Assembly: GCA_009782515.1 (NCBI GenBank)
Contig: WRIY01000029.1
Coordinates: 1-33,736 of the forward strand
Direction of reading: 5' to 3'
From: Eubacteriaceae bacterium
GTDB lineage: Bacteria; Bacillota; Clostridia; Eubacteriales; Anaerofustaceae
Length of the DNA: 33,736 nucleotides
How positions within the stretch are numbered: position 1 is the stretch's first letter; each line of letters starts with the position of its first letter. The notes under the pieces were generated by a model that made no database searches, had not been told where the DNA came from, and saw nothing but the letters and a program-made list of their open reading frames with translations. Positions 1 through 8,206 of this stretch are shown in pieces. Position numbers and translations under genes: made by a program.

Positions 1-1
1 A

Positions 2-691
2 AGCGCAGGATCAAGCTTTCGAATAAAGCTTCTTGATGGAGACAATGAAGCAGAAATCCCTATCGCCGGTATAACTGAAAACTACCTGAACCATTATATC
101 TACATAAGCCCAAAGCTGTATGAATCCAGCTTCGGCAAGGAGCATAAGCCTACCCAGGCAATTGGCCTTTTGAAAAAAGGCGGCGAATACGATGCCCCGC
201 TGGCGAGCGCGCTTCTTTCGCAAGAGGGAATTGCATCAGTTTCATTTTTGTCTGACACCACAAGAGACGTTGGCAATATGGTCAACGCGCTTCAGTATGT
301 GATGATCGTTCTTATCACATCATCAGCTGCATTGTGCTTTGTTGTGCTCTATTGCCTGATAACAATATCTCTTGAGGAAAGAAAGCGGGAAATCGCTACG
401 ATAAAAGTTCTCGGCTTATACGATCCTGAGAGCGCGATGTACTTGCTGAGAGAAAACATTCCTATGATAGCAGTAGGCATCGCATGCGGAATTGGGCTTG
501 GATATCTGCTTCAGCGCTTCGTCATAACTACAATCGAAGTCGAAATGCTTATGTTCAGCAGGGACATTCTGCCGAAGACATATATATTATCTATTAGCCT
601 CACAGCGCTGTTTGCAACGCTGGTGAGCATGTATATGTATCGAAAGATCGCCCAGGTAGACATGATTGCCTCTCTGAAAAGCATTGAATAA
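2..691 (+). CDS. ABC transporter permease, FtsX/MacB-like family (5'-truncated by window)
   Basis: The reading frame is open from the first bases of the window, so only the last 229 residues are visible. It starts in the extracytoplasmic loop (the stretch around 'GITENYLNHYIYISP' is typical of clostridial FtsX-like permeases), followed by three hydrophobic segments. The hallmark FtsX cytoplasmic motif ERKREIATIKVLG follows the first of these, and the protein ends with the usual '..DMIASLKSIE' tail. Members of this family are the membrane subunit of ABC systems that extrude peptides or lipoproteins or act mechanically on the envelope. The partner ATPase would be expected upstream, outside the window. 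Substrate cannot be inferred. The TTG at 170 is internal and is not a real start. Confidence 0.85.
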   Translation, partial: SAGSSFRIKLLDGDNEAEIPIAGITENYLNHYIYISPKLYESSFGKEHKPTQAIGLLKKGGEYDAPLASALLSQEGIASVSFLSDTTRDVGNMVNALQYVMIVLITSSAALCFVVLYCLITISLEERKREIATIKVLGLYDPESAMYLLRENIPMIAVGIACGIGLGYLLQRFVITTIEVEMLMFSRDILPKTYILSISLTALFATLVSMYMYRKIAQVDMIASLKSIE

Positions 692-972
692 AAGCAATGC
701 AGATCTCTGCACTGCACCGGCTCAGTTGCTTATTAAAGCCAAACACCTGCTTTTTTGAAAGCTGGCACCCGGTTGCCATAAGCGCAAATTAATAGCCAAA
801 TACTCTAGCAGCAACACCGAAGCAGTGTTGCTTTATGCTTTCCAAAGCTGCAAGCAATAAAATGTGCTTAACTCATCAAAGCTGGCAGTCATTAGTGGGG
901 TTAGGCTGCCATCAAACAGATGATGCAATTTCATTATTCATTCAAATACAAACCAGTGCCATAATGAGCTGG
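692..972. other. Intergenic stretch between convergent genes
   Basis: About 280 bases between the FtsX-like gene and the convergent AAA ATPase gene. I see a short palindrome just after the stop (TGCAGA-TC-TCTGCA) and the hairpin annotated at 810-832. No convincing coding sequence is visible; short open frames here lack ribosome binding sites. Confidence 0.5.
810..832 (+). terminator. Probable rho-independent terminator of the FtsX-like gene
   Basis: A perfect 8-bp inverted repeat, AGCAACAC (810-817) and GTGTTGCT (825-832) with a 7-nt loop, is followed by TTATGCTTT. The T-tract is short and interrupted, and the hairpin lies about 120 bases after the stop codon, so the call is tentative. Confidence 0.4.
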
Positions 973-2310
973 TCAAGCCCTATATCTCTCAAGCGCCATT
1001 CCAATTATGCGGTCTGCTTCATCCGCTAAAAATATCGGAATGTTTAACAGGTCGCCATCGAGCTTCAAGTTTTGCATTGAGAAGCGCACTCTAAGCTTGG
1101 TTTCTGGAAAGGATTCCTTGTATTTGCGCAAACTTTTGCTTTCAGTGTTAGTTTCGGATTTGACTTCTACAGGAAGAATATCGTTCTCCCGCTGAATGAT
1201 AAAATCAACTTCATACCGGGGGTTATTGACTGACCAGTAACGCGGCAGCAAATCCAGCTGCGGCGAAAGCGCCTGAAGTATATAATTCTCTGATAATGCG
1301 CCTTTAAATTCAGTAAACAGGCGGTTTCCTTCAGCAAAAGCTGTTGGCGCCAGTGATGAAAGCCTTCGCAAAAGCCCAACATCAGCCAAATATAGTTTGT
1401 ATGCTGAAATATCATCATACGCAGCCAGTGGCAGCCCTGGCGCTGAGATCTTGAATATTTTATATACTAGCGCAGCATCGACTAGCCATTGCAAAGCGTC
1501 TTCATATTCCCGAGCCCTTGCTCCGCCCTTTACAGATTGATACAAAAACTTCTTGTTTTCCCTTGCCAGTTGGGAGGGTATTGATTTCCATACCAAGGAA
1601 AGCTTTGGGTGGTCTTTAGGCAGCGAGTATTTTGAGAAATCGAGTTCAAATGCATTGAGTATATTATGCAGAGTTTGCTCTACGAGGCTAACATCACGCA
1701 GCTCAGCCCATGCACGGACAGCTTCAGGCATTCCCCCTGTTATATAATACATCTTAATCTTTTCATAAAGCTGGTTATAAAACGCATCCGGAATTGGTTC
1801 GATAACATCAATAGCACCCATGTAGTTAGCTAAGTTTTCGTCACCATTGGCAATTAGGAATTCAGTAAAGCTCATCGGGTGAAGGCTCATAAAATCAACT
1901 TTGCCCACAGGGAATGATGCTGGCTTAGACAATGCTATGCCCAGTAGCGAGCCAGCGCACGCAACATGGTATTCAGGCGCGTTTTCGCAAAAATATTTTA
2001 GGGTATTAAGAGCCTCGTTGCATTCTTGGATTTCATCAAAGACGATTAGTGTTTCCCCAGGCCTTATTGTTTGGCTGCTTGCCATTATTAGATTTTGCAT
2101 TATTCGAGCTACATCTTTTGTTGTTTGAAAAAACTGCCTGTATTCTTCGTTTTCTTCGAAATTGAAATATGCAGTGTTCCGGTAATGCTTCATGCCAAAT
2201 TCTTTTAAAGCCCATGTTTTTCCTGATTGCCGAATACCGGTTAAAATTAATGGTTTTCTGTTAACAGACTCTTTCCAAAGCAGCATTTTTTCCAGAATCA
2301 ACCGTTGCAC
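973..2310 (-). CDS. AAA family ATPase with DUF4143 C-terminal domain
   Basis: A 445-residue protein with a P-loop near the N-terminus (GIRQSGKT, residues 25-32), a Walker B strand LIVFDEIQ (D92, E93), and a C-terminal part carrying 'EVDFIIQ...ILPVEVKS', the restriction-endonuclease-like signature of DUF4143. Length and order fit the widespread AAA_14-DUF4143 family, single-gene ATPases whose biological role is poorly known; some are discussed as selfish or defence-related elements. The start is a GTG at 2310 preceded by GAGG about 9 bases upstream. The gene stands alone, convergent with the FtsX-like gene and divergent from the UroD-like gene. Nothing about substrate or partner can be read from the sequence. 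Confidence 0.88.
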   Translation of the reverse strand: MQRLILEKMLLWKESVNRKPLILTGIRQSGKTWALKEFGMKHYRNTAYFNFEENEEYRQFFQTTKDVARIMQNLIMASSQTIRPGETLIVFDEIQECNEALNTLKYFCENAPEYHVACAGSLLGIALSKPASFPVGKVDFMSLHPMSFTEFLIANGDENLANYMGAIDVIEPIPDAFYNQLYEKIKMYYITGGMPEAVRAWAELRDVSLVEQTLHNILNAFELDFSKYSLPKDHPKLSLVWKSIPSQLARENKKFLYQSVKGGARAREYEDALQWLVDAALVYKIFKISAPGLPLAAYDDISAYKLYLADVGLLRRLSSLAPTAFAEGNRLFTEFKGALSENYILQALSPQLDLLPRYWSVNNPRYEVDFIIQRENDILPVEVKSETNTESKSLRKYKESFPETKLRVRFSMQNLKLDGDLLNIPIFLADEADRIIGMALERYRA

Positions 2311-2840
2311 TAAAACTACCTCACATTTTTATTCAGATATATGCGATCATTCTCACATGATTATACAAAATACTGTGGTTTCTAGATAGAATTTTAATTG
2401 CTTTCGAAACTTTGACAAGACGCTACTATATAAAGGCAAGCTGCTAGCTGGAGAAAAGGCAGGCACAATATGTGCTCTTTGAGAATTTCAAAGCCCCTTT
2501 ACAAGCTCCCAGGCAGAGCGCGATATTCGCGTTGCCAAAGCCAAGGGCAAGGTTTCAGGGGGCACGCGCTCTGCAGTTGGAGCGCAGGAGTTTGCCCAAA
2601 ACCCTCTCATGCATCTACACATCCAATAAAAACAGCTTGAATATTTGAGTTCATGTCTAGCGCTTTTAGCGGAAAAGCCCTGTCGCTAGGCGTATAGCCT
2701 GAATAGCCGCCATGCATAACGCTTTGCATCCTTGTATGCCAGCATTTTATCTATAAGGCCGCATGATCTGCACTGTTGACATATACAATCAGATAATACA
2801 TAATTAATTCAATACAATGCACTCGGAGAGGTGATAAGAC
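2311..2840. other. 530-base intergenic region with divergent promoters
   Basis: Contains a TATAAT -10 on the minus strand (ATTATA at 2360-2365) for the ATPase gene and a strong plus-strand promoter (2776-2804) for the UroD-like gene. Between about 2440 and 2760 I see no gene, tRNA or recognisable riboswitch. This middle part is richer in G and C than the flanks, has no long open frame, and may be decayed coding sequence, but I cannot assign it. Confidence 0.4.
2776..2804 (+). promoter_or_regulatory. Sigma-A-type promoter of the UroD-family gene
   Basis: A perfect -35 hexamer TTGACA (2776-2781), a 17-base spacer and CATAAT (2799-2804) form a near-consensus vegetative promoter. Transcription would start near 2811, giving a leader of about 30 bases with a GGAGAGGTGAT ribosome binding site in front of the ATG at 2841. 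Confidence 0.7.
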
Positions 2841-4223
2841 ATGGATGCCAAAGAAAAGGCAGCTTATAGGCAAAAGCTGTTAACTGATTTGTACTCTGGC
2901 ATTATTCCTGACAGAATACCCGTGAACAATGCTCTAAGCCTTGAGCTGTTGATCGAGTATGCTGGCAAAGACTTAATGCTAACTCAATACGACTACCAAT
3001 ATGAAGAGCTCATTGAGATTTTCGAAAAGGCAATGGAGATCAACATTGGCGACAACTTTGGGGCTGCATTTGCACGAAACGCTGTTGCATGCCTGATAAC
3101 AAAGAGCAATCGGAATGTTATGAGCTCATCAGGGTTTATTCAGCACCCTGAGCGCAGCATTATGGAGGCGGACGAATATGACCAGCTAATCGCCGACCCT
3201 GAGACGTTTATCGGCGAGGTGCTTTTTCCCAGAGTAAGCCCGCTCTACCAGCAAAGCCCGACAATGTTTGCAATATCATACCTGAGAAACTACTTATCCA
3301 ACCAAAACCAAAACATGGCGCTAGGCCGCGCTTCAGCAGAGATTGGCGAAAAGTATGGCTATCCGGCTGCAGCTGCACCGGGCAGTATGACAGGCGTGCC
3401 TTTCGATGAAATTGCAGACTCATACCGGGGCTTCATTAATATGACTATTGACATCAAGCGCAGGCCCCAAAAAGTGCTGGATGCCATGGAAGCGTTGATG
3501 CCAAAAAGCATTGCAAACCAATATGTGCCGTCGGTAGACATAAGGCAGTCTTCATCAATCATGACTCATATGGGCGTTTTCCTGAATACGAAGGATTTCG
3601 AGACTTTCTACTGGCCATGCTTTGCCAAGCTGTGCCATATAGCCGGAGAGCGCAACCTGCATATGTTTATTTTTGCAGAAGGGGACTGGTCGAGGTTTTA
3701 TGACCATCTTTATGATCTTCCAGCCGGATGCCGATTTATGTTTGAATATGGCGATGCCCAAACCATCAAGGACAAGCTTGGCAAGAAGCATATTATTGGC
3801 GGATTGTACCCTGTTACATACCTGAGAAGCAAGACTAAGCAGGAGTGCATCGACAAAGCAAAGGAGCTCATGGACATCATGGCCCCCGGCGGCAACTACC
3901 ATTTCCAATTTGACAAATCAGCTGTTTCGGTAAGAGACATAAACCTGGATAACTATGTCGCTGTGCTTAACTATGTTCTCGAGAATGGAAAGTATGAAAA
4001 CGCAGGGCAAAAAGCTTCAGGCGAATTCGACTTCCTCAACTTCCAAGACACTGTAAAGCCTTATCTAAAAGACTATCCTACGTTTGTATCAAAGTATGAT
4101 TTGCCTTTTGATGAGTTTGTGAAAGATTTCCCTGTGCCGCATGAAAGGGCGCTTCCTATTATGCAGGCTCAATACGAAAAATATCAAAGAATGGTTCCAT
4201 ACCCAAGAGGATTGGGAGGCTGA
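2841..4223 (+). CDS. Uroporphyrinogen decarboxylase (URO-D) superfamily protein
   Basis: A 460-residue soluble protein resembling the divergent, stand-alone URO-D family proteins common in Clostridia, which are longer than HemE (about 350 residues). Visible family features are the early 'PDRIPV' segment, the central strand 'RNLHMFIFAEGD', and the 'KHIIGGLYPVTYLRSKTKQE' block that corresponds to the GN..P...L..GT.EE region of MtaA/HemE-like barrels. In corrinoid methyltransferases of this superfamily the strand carries an HxC zinc motif; here it reads HMF, so the usual zinc site looks lost. There are no haem genes, methyltransferase partners or corrinoid proteins alongside. It has its own promoter and terminator and is therefore probably monocistronic. 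Substrate unknown; HemE activity is unlikely from this context. Confidence 0.8.
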   Translation: MDAKEKAAYRQKLLTDLYSGIIPDRIPVNNALSLELLIEYAGKDLMLTQYDYQYEELIEIFEKAMEINIGDNFGAAFARNAVACLITKSNRNVMSSSGFIQHPERSIMEADEYDQLIADPETFIGEVLFPRVSPLYQQSPTMFAISYLRNYLSNQNQNMALGRASAEIGEKYGYPAAAAPGSMTGVPFDEIADSYRGFINMTIDIKRRPQKVLDAMEALMPKSIANQYVPSVDIRQSSSIMTHMGVFLNTKDFETFYWPCFAKLCHIAGERNLHMFIFAEGDWSRFYDHLYDLPAGCRFMFEYGDAQTIKDKLGKKHIIGGLYPVTYLRSKTKQECIDKAKELMDIMAPGGNYHFQFDKSAVSVRDINLDNYVAVLNYVLENGKYENAGQKASGEFDFLNFQDTVKPYLKDYPTFVSKYDLPFDEFVKDFPVPHERALPIMQAQYEKYQRMVPYPRGLGG

Positions 4224-4250
4224 TGGCATAAAACAAGCCATTCAGATCCT

Positions 4251-4299
4251 AAAGGCCCCTAAGCAGCTTCAGATGCTGTTTAAGGGCCTTTTATTTTTA
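4251..4299 (+). terminator. Rho-independent terminator of the UroD-family gene
   Basis: A long stem pairs AAAGGCCC..TAAGCAGC (from 4251) with GCTGTTTAAGGGCCTTT (4275-4291) and runs into TTATTTTTATTT. It starts 27 bases after the stop codon. It is a strong intrinsic terminator on the plus strand; on the minus strand the following T-run is weaker. Confidence 0.9.
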
Positions 4300-4374
4300 T
4301 TTATGCAAGCCCGTATGGGGAAATAGCCCTATTGGCACTAATCCGGCTTCACAGAGAGCGAATCTTTGCCCATT

Positions 4375-6351
4375 TCACGCCTTCTTGCCTTTTAGCTTTG
4401 CTGCAAGCAGGCATGCTGCTATCACTATTGAGGCGCCAAGCATGGCCAGTGGAACAGCAAGGCTGGCTGTTGCTCCGGTTATCGGGTTTTTTACGCTTGC
4501 CTGGCTGGCGCTGCTTACATTGGCATTGCCTGCAGCGCTTTGGCTATCGCTGCTGCCATTTGCATGGGGCGATCCTGAAAGGCCAACATAGCTTCCATTT
4601 TCATCATAGCCGATTCTATCGTATGAGCTATGGCCTTGATCGCCATTATGGCTCTGGCCCGATGGGCCTTGATCTGAGCTGCCTGCGCTTTGGCCTGGCG
4701 AGCCTTGATCTGAGCTGCCTGCGCTTTGGCCTGGTGGGCCTTGATCTGAGCTGCCTGCGCTTTGGCCCGGTGAGCCCTGAACTGGGCTGCCTGCGCTTTG
4801 GCCCGGGTTAGAGCCGGATTGGTTGCCATTTTCACGCCATTCTGAGCCTTCAGGCAACGGCGACTCAATAATTCTGGCCTCTGAGAGCGAAGCGCTAAAC
4901 CACCCTCGCTGAATATAGCTGCTTAGTGCGCTAAAGCATCCGATACTGTCTTGGCATTTTCGGGCGCTGTTTAAAACAGGGTAATCAGGAAGTGCGGCCA
5001 GCTGGCTGTTGATGGCGGCTGTATAGCTTTTCTTCAGATCAAGCGGCTCGCCTTGCACTTGAGTGTTGTATACTCTCTTGCCCATTGGCATACTCGGATC
5101 ATAATTGTATTTAACACCGCTAACATGAAGCGAAAACGGCTGTGGATCTGAGGCATTAGGCTGTTGGGCGTGCATGGCTGTCTGCGTGCTTTGCTCAAGA
5201 ACGCTTAGCACCTCATCGCCCGTAAGGCTTACAGTGATAATATTGCCGCCCCCAGGGAGCGCATTTAGGCTGTCCCTGTATGAAAGAGTGCCTTGTGGAA
5301 GCGATTTTCCAATAGCTTTTGAGCTTTCAAAAGCTATGTCAGCATTAGTGGCAAATCTATATGAATCGCAAACGAGCCTTCCAAGCGTTGTTTCTGAACC
5401 CGAGCCGTTCGTTTCGTTAGGCACGCTAATAAGCGATTCGCCTAACGGGCCGTCAAGCGCCTGATTAAACTTAGCTTCAAAGCCTGCTATTGACTTAGCT
5501 ACATCGCTTGTTGCTTTAGGGGCCATTTCATATGCCTGGTTTCTCATAAGGCCGGCATACAGTTTTTTTTGGGTTTCGCTGTATCGCATTTCAACCAGGC
5601 CAAAGCTTGATTGGCGGCTGCTGCCAAGAGTAATAACAGGGCCATTTATGCTGATATCATCGCCAGGCGCTATAAGCAGATCCGCAATGAGAGAAAGCTT
5701 GCTGATAAGATCCTCATCATATGTCTGGCCCAGGCAAACAGCAGCAATGCAGCCGTCCCTTTTCAGCTCGGAAGCGCAGCTTTCGGCGAAGCTCACAGGA
5801 TCAGCATAGGAAATGCCTGCAAGATAGCCATCAGGCGTCAGGGCAGCCATATCTTCGCCGATTATGCCAAAGACTCCGATTTTTATGCCGCTCGCCACTA
5901 CTGCAATATACTTAGTAGAAAAAAGAGGCTTGTTTGAAGCAGTGTCAATTACATTTCCTGCAAGGATCGGCACGCCTGAGCGCTTTTCAAGCAGCAATAG
6001 CTGCTCTTTGCCAAACAGCCAGTCTCTCGGGCCAAGCGCCATGCCACCGTATCCGGCTATAGAGGCCACTGACGCAGCGTTTTCGCCATTGGCAAGATCC
6101 GAAATGGGCGAACCGTTGTAAAAGTTTCCGAAATCCAGCAAAATGTCGGCTTTTTCCCCGACTGCTGCCTCATAAAAGGCCCCTAAACCAGCTTCTCCCC
6201 CATCGCTGATAAGAGCGCCTGAAAGATTTGAGGATATAGCAACGCGGATAACAGGATCTGTATTTTGCGCTGTAAACGAAGGCAGGAGCGCTATAATGGC
6301 AGCTGCCAGTAGAATAGCAGTTTTTCTTCTTAAATTATTCCTAGCTCCCAT
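4375..6351 (-). CDS. Cell-wall-anchored 5'-nucleotidase/metallophosphatase-like protein, probably catalytically inactive
   Basis: 658 residues. Order: signal peptide (about 1-29), a calcineurin-like metallophosphatase fold (about 33-250), a 5'-nucleotidase C-terminal domain (about 300-480; see 'TTLGRLVCDSYRF' and 'NIITVSLTGDEVLSVLEQS'), a Gly/Ser/Gln/Pro spacer with four 12-residue repeats, then NPITG (residues 622-626), a hydrophobic helix and a basic tail (KLKGKKA), which is the layout of a sortase sorting signal. The family's metal-binding motifs are eroded: SNLSG stands where (D)xHG is expected, DFGNFYNGSP where GD...GSP is expected, and LGPRDWLFG where GNHEFD.G is expected. So the fold seems kept while chemistry is probably lost; a binding or scaffold role is inferred. 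The ATG at 6351 has only a weak ribosome binding site. Confidence 0.8.
   Translation of the reverse strand: MGARNNLRRKTAILLAAAIIALLPSFTAQNTDPVIRVAISSNLSGALISDGGEAGLGAFYEAAVGEKADILLDFGNFYNGSPISDLANGENAASVASIAGYGGMALGPRDWLFGKEQLLLLEKRSGVPILAGNVIDTASNKPLFSTKYIAVVASGIKIGVFGIIGEDMAALTPDGYLAGISYADPVSFAESCASELKRDGCIAAVCLGQTYDEDLISKLSLIADLLIAPGDDISINGPVITLGSSRQSSFGLVEMRYSETQKKLYAGLMRNQAYEMAPKATSDVAKSIAGFEAKFNQALDGPLGESLISVPNETNGSGSETTLGRLVCDSYRFATNADIAFESSKAIGKSLPQGTLSYRDSLNALPGGGNIITVSLTGDEVLSVLEQSTQTAMHAQQPNASDPQPFSLHVSGVKYNYDPSMPMGKRVYNTQVQGEPLDLKKSYTAAINSQLAALPDYPVLNSARKCQDSIGCFSALSSYIQRGWFSASLSEARIIESPLPEGSEWRENGNQSGSNPGQSAGSPVQGSPGQSAGSSDQGPPGQSAGSSDQGSPGQSAGSSDQGPSGQSHNGDQGHSSYDRIGYDENGSYVGLSGSPHANGSSDSQSAAGNANVSSASQASVKNPITGATASLAVPLAMLGASIVIAACLLAAKLKGKKA
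4669..4812 (-). repeat. Four tandem 36-bp repeats in the nucleotidase spacer
   Basis: Units begin at 4669, 4705, 4741 and 4777, exactly 36 bases apart, and encode 12-residue units of the type GQSAGSSDQGSP. The first three copies are nearly identical and the fourth (at 4777) has diverged. There are no spacers between units, so this is a coding minisatellite and not a CRISPR. Copy number is likely to vary between strains by slippage. Confidence 0.9.
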
Positions 6352-6660
6352 ATCTATAATTTCCTAATCAATTGGTTGTTACTTTAATTATATCATTTTT
6401 GATTATTATGAAATGCAATATCTGTAAGTAATGGATTATTCGTTTGATAACGCTGTTTTTATAAGTCTGCTATATGCATTAATATTGTATTTATATACTA
6501 AAAACATAACATCAATACAACTGGTTTTTGCAGATAAAGAACTCTCGCATTGAACCAATAAGGCTCAAAGTAGAAAAGCTGCCTATATGATAAAAAAACG
6601 CAAAATTCGTGGTAATTCTACAGAAGTAAAGAAAAGTATGCAAATAAAAGCAAAACAAAT
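6352..6660. promoter_or_regulatory. AT-rich intergenic region with promoter for the nucleotidase-like gene
   Basis: About 310 AT-rich bases between two minus-strand genes. On the minus strand a perfect TATAAT (plus-strand ATTATA, 6387-6392) lies 36 bases before the ATG at 6351, but no good -35 is seen at 17 bases. The far end carries the T-tract of the TPR gene's terminator. No coding sequence or structured RNA is recognised. Confidence 0.4.
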
Positions 6661-6694
6661 GCATTGCAGCCTGTATTCGCTTTAAGCGCAATGC
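6644..6694 (-). terminator. Rho-independent terminator of the TPR gene
   Basis: On the minus strand GCATTGC (plus 6688-6694) pairs with GCAATGC (plus 6661-6667), with further pairing near the loop, and is followed by ATTTGTTTTGCTTTTATTT. The hairpin abuts the TGA stop at 6695. Confidence 0.65.
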
Positions 6695-7543
6695 TCAATT
6701 ATCCTCAGTTTGCTCACTGCTTTCAGGCGCTAAGCTGCGATAGTCATTAAGGGCGGCTACGTAAGAAAAGCTTGGCCAATGGTAATTTCGCTTCACCGCC
6801 TCTTTTAGTATTCGCTTCGAGCTTTCCGCCTCGCCGCGCTGCTCAAGCACATGGTATAGGGCATACAAAATAGTGACATAATCGATATCGCTTTTTTGCT
6901 CTTTAAGGATATCAGCTATTTGGGCATAGCTGTATTCGTTTCGAAACAGCCCGAGCGCAGTGCGGTATGACTCATGGTGGCCAACATTCATGCCTGCCTC
7001 GATATCGCCCAAGCTCCCTTCCCCGCTTTTGCCGCTTCTCATCATAGCCAAATAGCGCCAGTAGACAACAGCAACCAGCATCTCGCCGTTTTCAGACAAA
7101 TCGCAGGCTTGGTCAAACAGCTCTATGGATTTTTCAAACTCTCCGAGAAAATACCAAAGCATGCCTATGCGGTAGGTAAAGTCGAAGCGCTGTGGAAGCG
7201 CCATTGAGCAAACGCTGTAATCAGCAAGTGCCTGGTAAAACTTGTGGATGCTTAAATACCTTTGGGCCCTTTTGAAATAGCCGGTGATATTTTTGGCATC
7301 AAGCCCGATAGCCATCGAATACTCATCAATTGCCTCAATATACCGAAGCTGGGTGCACAAAGCGTCCCCAAGGGCAATTCGAGCCTCATAGCTAAAAGGC
7401 TCAAGTGCCAAAAGGTTTTTAGCCGTCGCCACTTCATCGCTGTCGCTGACAGTTGGCTTTGTGCCAAAAAGCTGGCTTTCCATGCTTGTGCGCTCAACGC
7501 TTGCGGATGCTTCGCTATAGTCGCCTTGCTGCAAATCGCTCAT
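6695..7543 (-). CDS. Tetratricopeptide-repeat (TPR) protein
   Basis: 282 residues, no signal peptide or membrane segment, so cytoplasmic. After a low-complexity N-terminal 40 residues there are about three to four helical hairpins with TPR spacing and residues: 'AKNLLALEPFSYEARIALGD', then 'YIEAIDEYSMAIGLDAKNI' followed by 'GYFKRAQRYLSIHKFYQAL', and 'MLWYFLGEFEKSIELFDQA'. TPR proteins mediate protein-protein contact; no partner is evident and neighbouring genes do not form a clear operon with it. The ATG at 7543 follows GAGGTG 6 bases upstream, a good ribosome binding site. A divergent or degenerate C-terminal repeat region contains the expected helices but no enzymatic motif. Function otherwise unknown. 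Confidence 0.8.
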   Translation of the reverse strand: MSDLQQGDYSEASASVERTSMESQLFGTKPTVSDSDEVATAKNLLALEPFSYEARIALGDALCTQLRYIEAIDEYSMAIGLDAKNITGYFKRAQRYLSIHKFYQALADYSVCSMALPQRFDFTYRIGMLWYFLGEFEKSIELFDQACDLSENGEMLVAVVYWRYLAMMRSGKSGEGSLGDIEAGMNVGHHESYRTALGLFRNEYSYAQIADILKEQKSDIDYVTILYALYHVLEQRGEAESSKRILKEAVKRNYHWPSFSYVAALNDYRSLAPESSEQTEDN

Positions 7544-7670
7544 ATAAACACCTCATATTGTGCAATTATTGCTGAAATTAGTACTAATTATATTATATAT
7601 AACGATGCAATGAGAAATATTTGAAATAATTCTAGCATATCTAGAATATAACTACAATAAAAGTGCAACA

Positions 7671-7703
7671 AAAGAAAGCCTGGCAAATGCCAAGCCTTCT
7701 TTT
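7671..7703 (-). terminator. Rho-independent terminator of the BclA-like gene
   Basis: On the minus strand a 14-bp stem (AAAGAAGGCTTGGC with GCCAGGCTTTCTTT) closes on an ATTT loop and is followed by TCTTTTGTTGC-type T-rich sequence. The two positions that mismatch on the plus strand become G-U wobbles on the minus strand, so it is built to work in the minus direction. Confidence 0.7.
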
Positions 7704-7717
7704 GCTTTATGCTGTAG

Positions 7718-8206
7718 CTACGCGCCCATTCGAAAAATCGTTAGCTGCGCTGATCGAATCACTGCCAGCTCATCGTCCTCTGCAGTTAGCTGCAGCTCAA
7801 TCTCATCGCTTGCATTCAGCCTTGCATACGTTGTATGCAATATTGTAGCCATAGCGTTCTTTTTAAGCTCGATGCAATATGATGCTGAACGAATTGGATT
7901 TCCACATGCCAAAACCTGCGCATTGGCTATCGTATATGACCATGAGGTAAGTGTTATCTCATAGCTTATCTGGTATACACCGCTTACATCCAGTGCCAGC
8001 GTGCCGGGCACAAATGCTATTCCGGACAATGGCAGCGCAGTATCAAATTCTATAAGCTTTGGTTTGGCGCCAAGCGCCAAGTCGAAGCATTCGCTACTGT
8101 ACATTCCGCCAAAATATGTTTGAAAACCGGTTGGCGCCGCACTGTAATCCGAATAGCTATCAATCTCTGAAGGAGCGAGCTCTAAGCCGTCGATATCCTT
8201 GGACAC
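7718..8206 (-). CDS. BclA C-terminal-like (C1q/TNF-type) spore surface protein
   Basis: 162 residues from a GTG at 8206, chosen because GGAGG lies 6 bases upstream; the frame can be extended to 8344 but the added 46 residues (starting MQCLYAIISK) have no ribosome binding site. The C-terminal two thirds read as a jelly-roll domain of the exosporium glycoprotein BclA type: 'LALDVSGVYQISYEITLT', then 'ANAQVLACGNPI', 'TTYARLNASDEIELQL' and a closing 'AQLTIFRMGA'. Unlike BclA there is no collagen-like GXY region; the N-terminal 45 residues are acidic and Tyr/Ser-rich instead. In spore formers these domains form trimers on the spore surface. Its position, divergent from a germination operon, supports a sporulation role (inference). 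Confidence 0.65.
   Translation of the reverse strand: MSKDIDGLELAPSEIDSYSDYSAAPTGFQTYFGGMYSSECFDLALGAKPKLIEFDTALPLSGIAFVPGTLALDVSGVYQISYEITLTSWSYTIANAQVLACGNPIRSASYCIELKKNAMATILHTTYARLNASDEIELQLTAEDDELAVIRSAQLTIFRMGA

Noticed and set aside
2440..2760. Possible riboswitch or structured leader before the UroD-family gene
   Set aside because: No recognisable riboswitch core, and the strong promoter at 2776-2804 lies downstream of it, so it would not be in the transcript.
4669..4812. Regularly spaced 36-bp repeats resembling a CRISPR array
   Set aside because: The units are contiguous with no spacers and stay in frame within a coding sequence; there are no cas genes.
4332..4868. Open frames on both strands through the nucleotidase repeat
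   Set aside because: They arise from the stop-poor repeat units in other frames; the long minus-strand frame with signal peptide and sorting signal explains the region.
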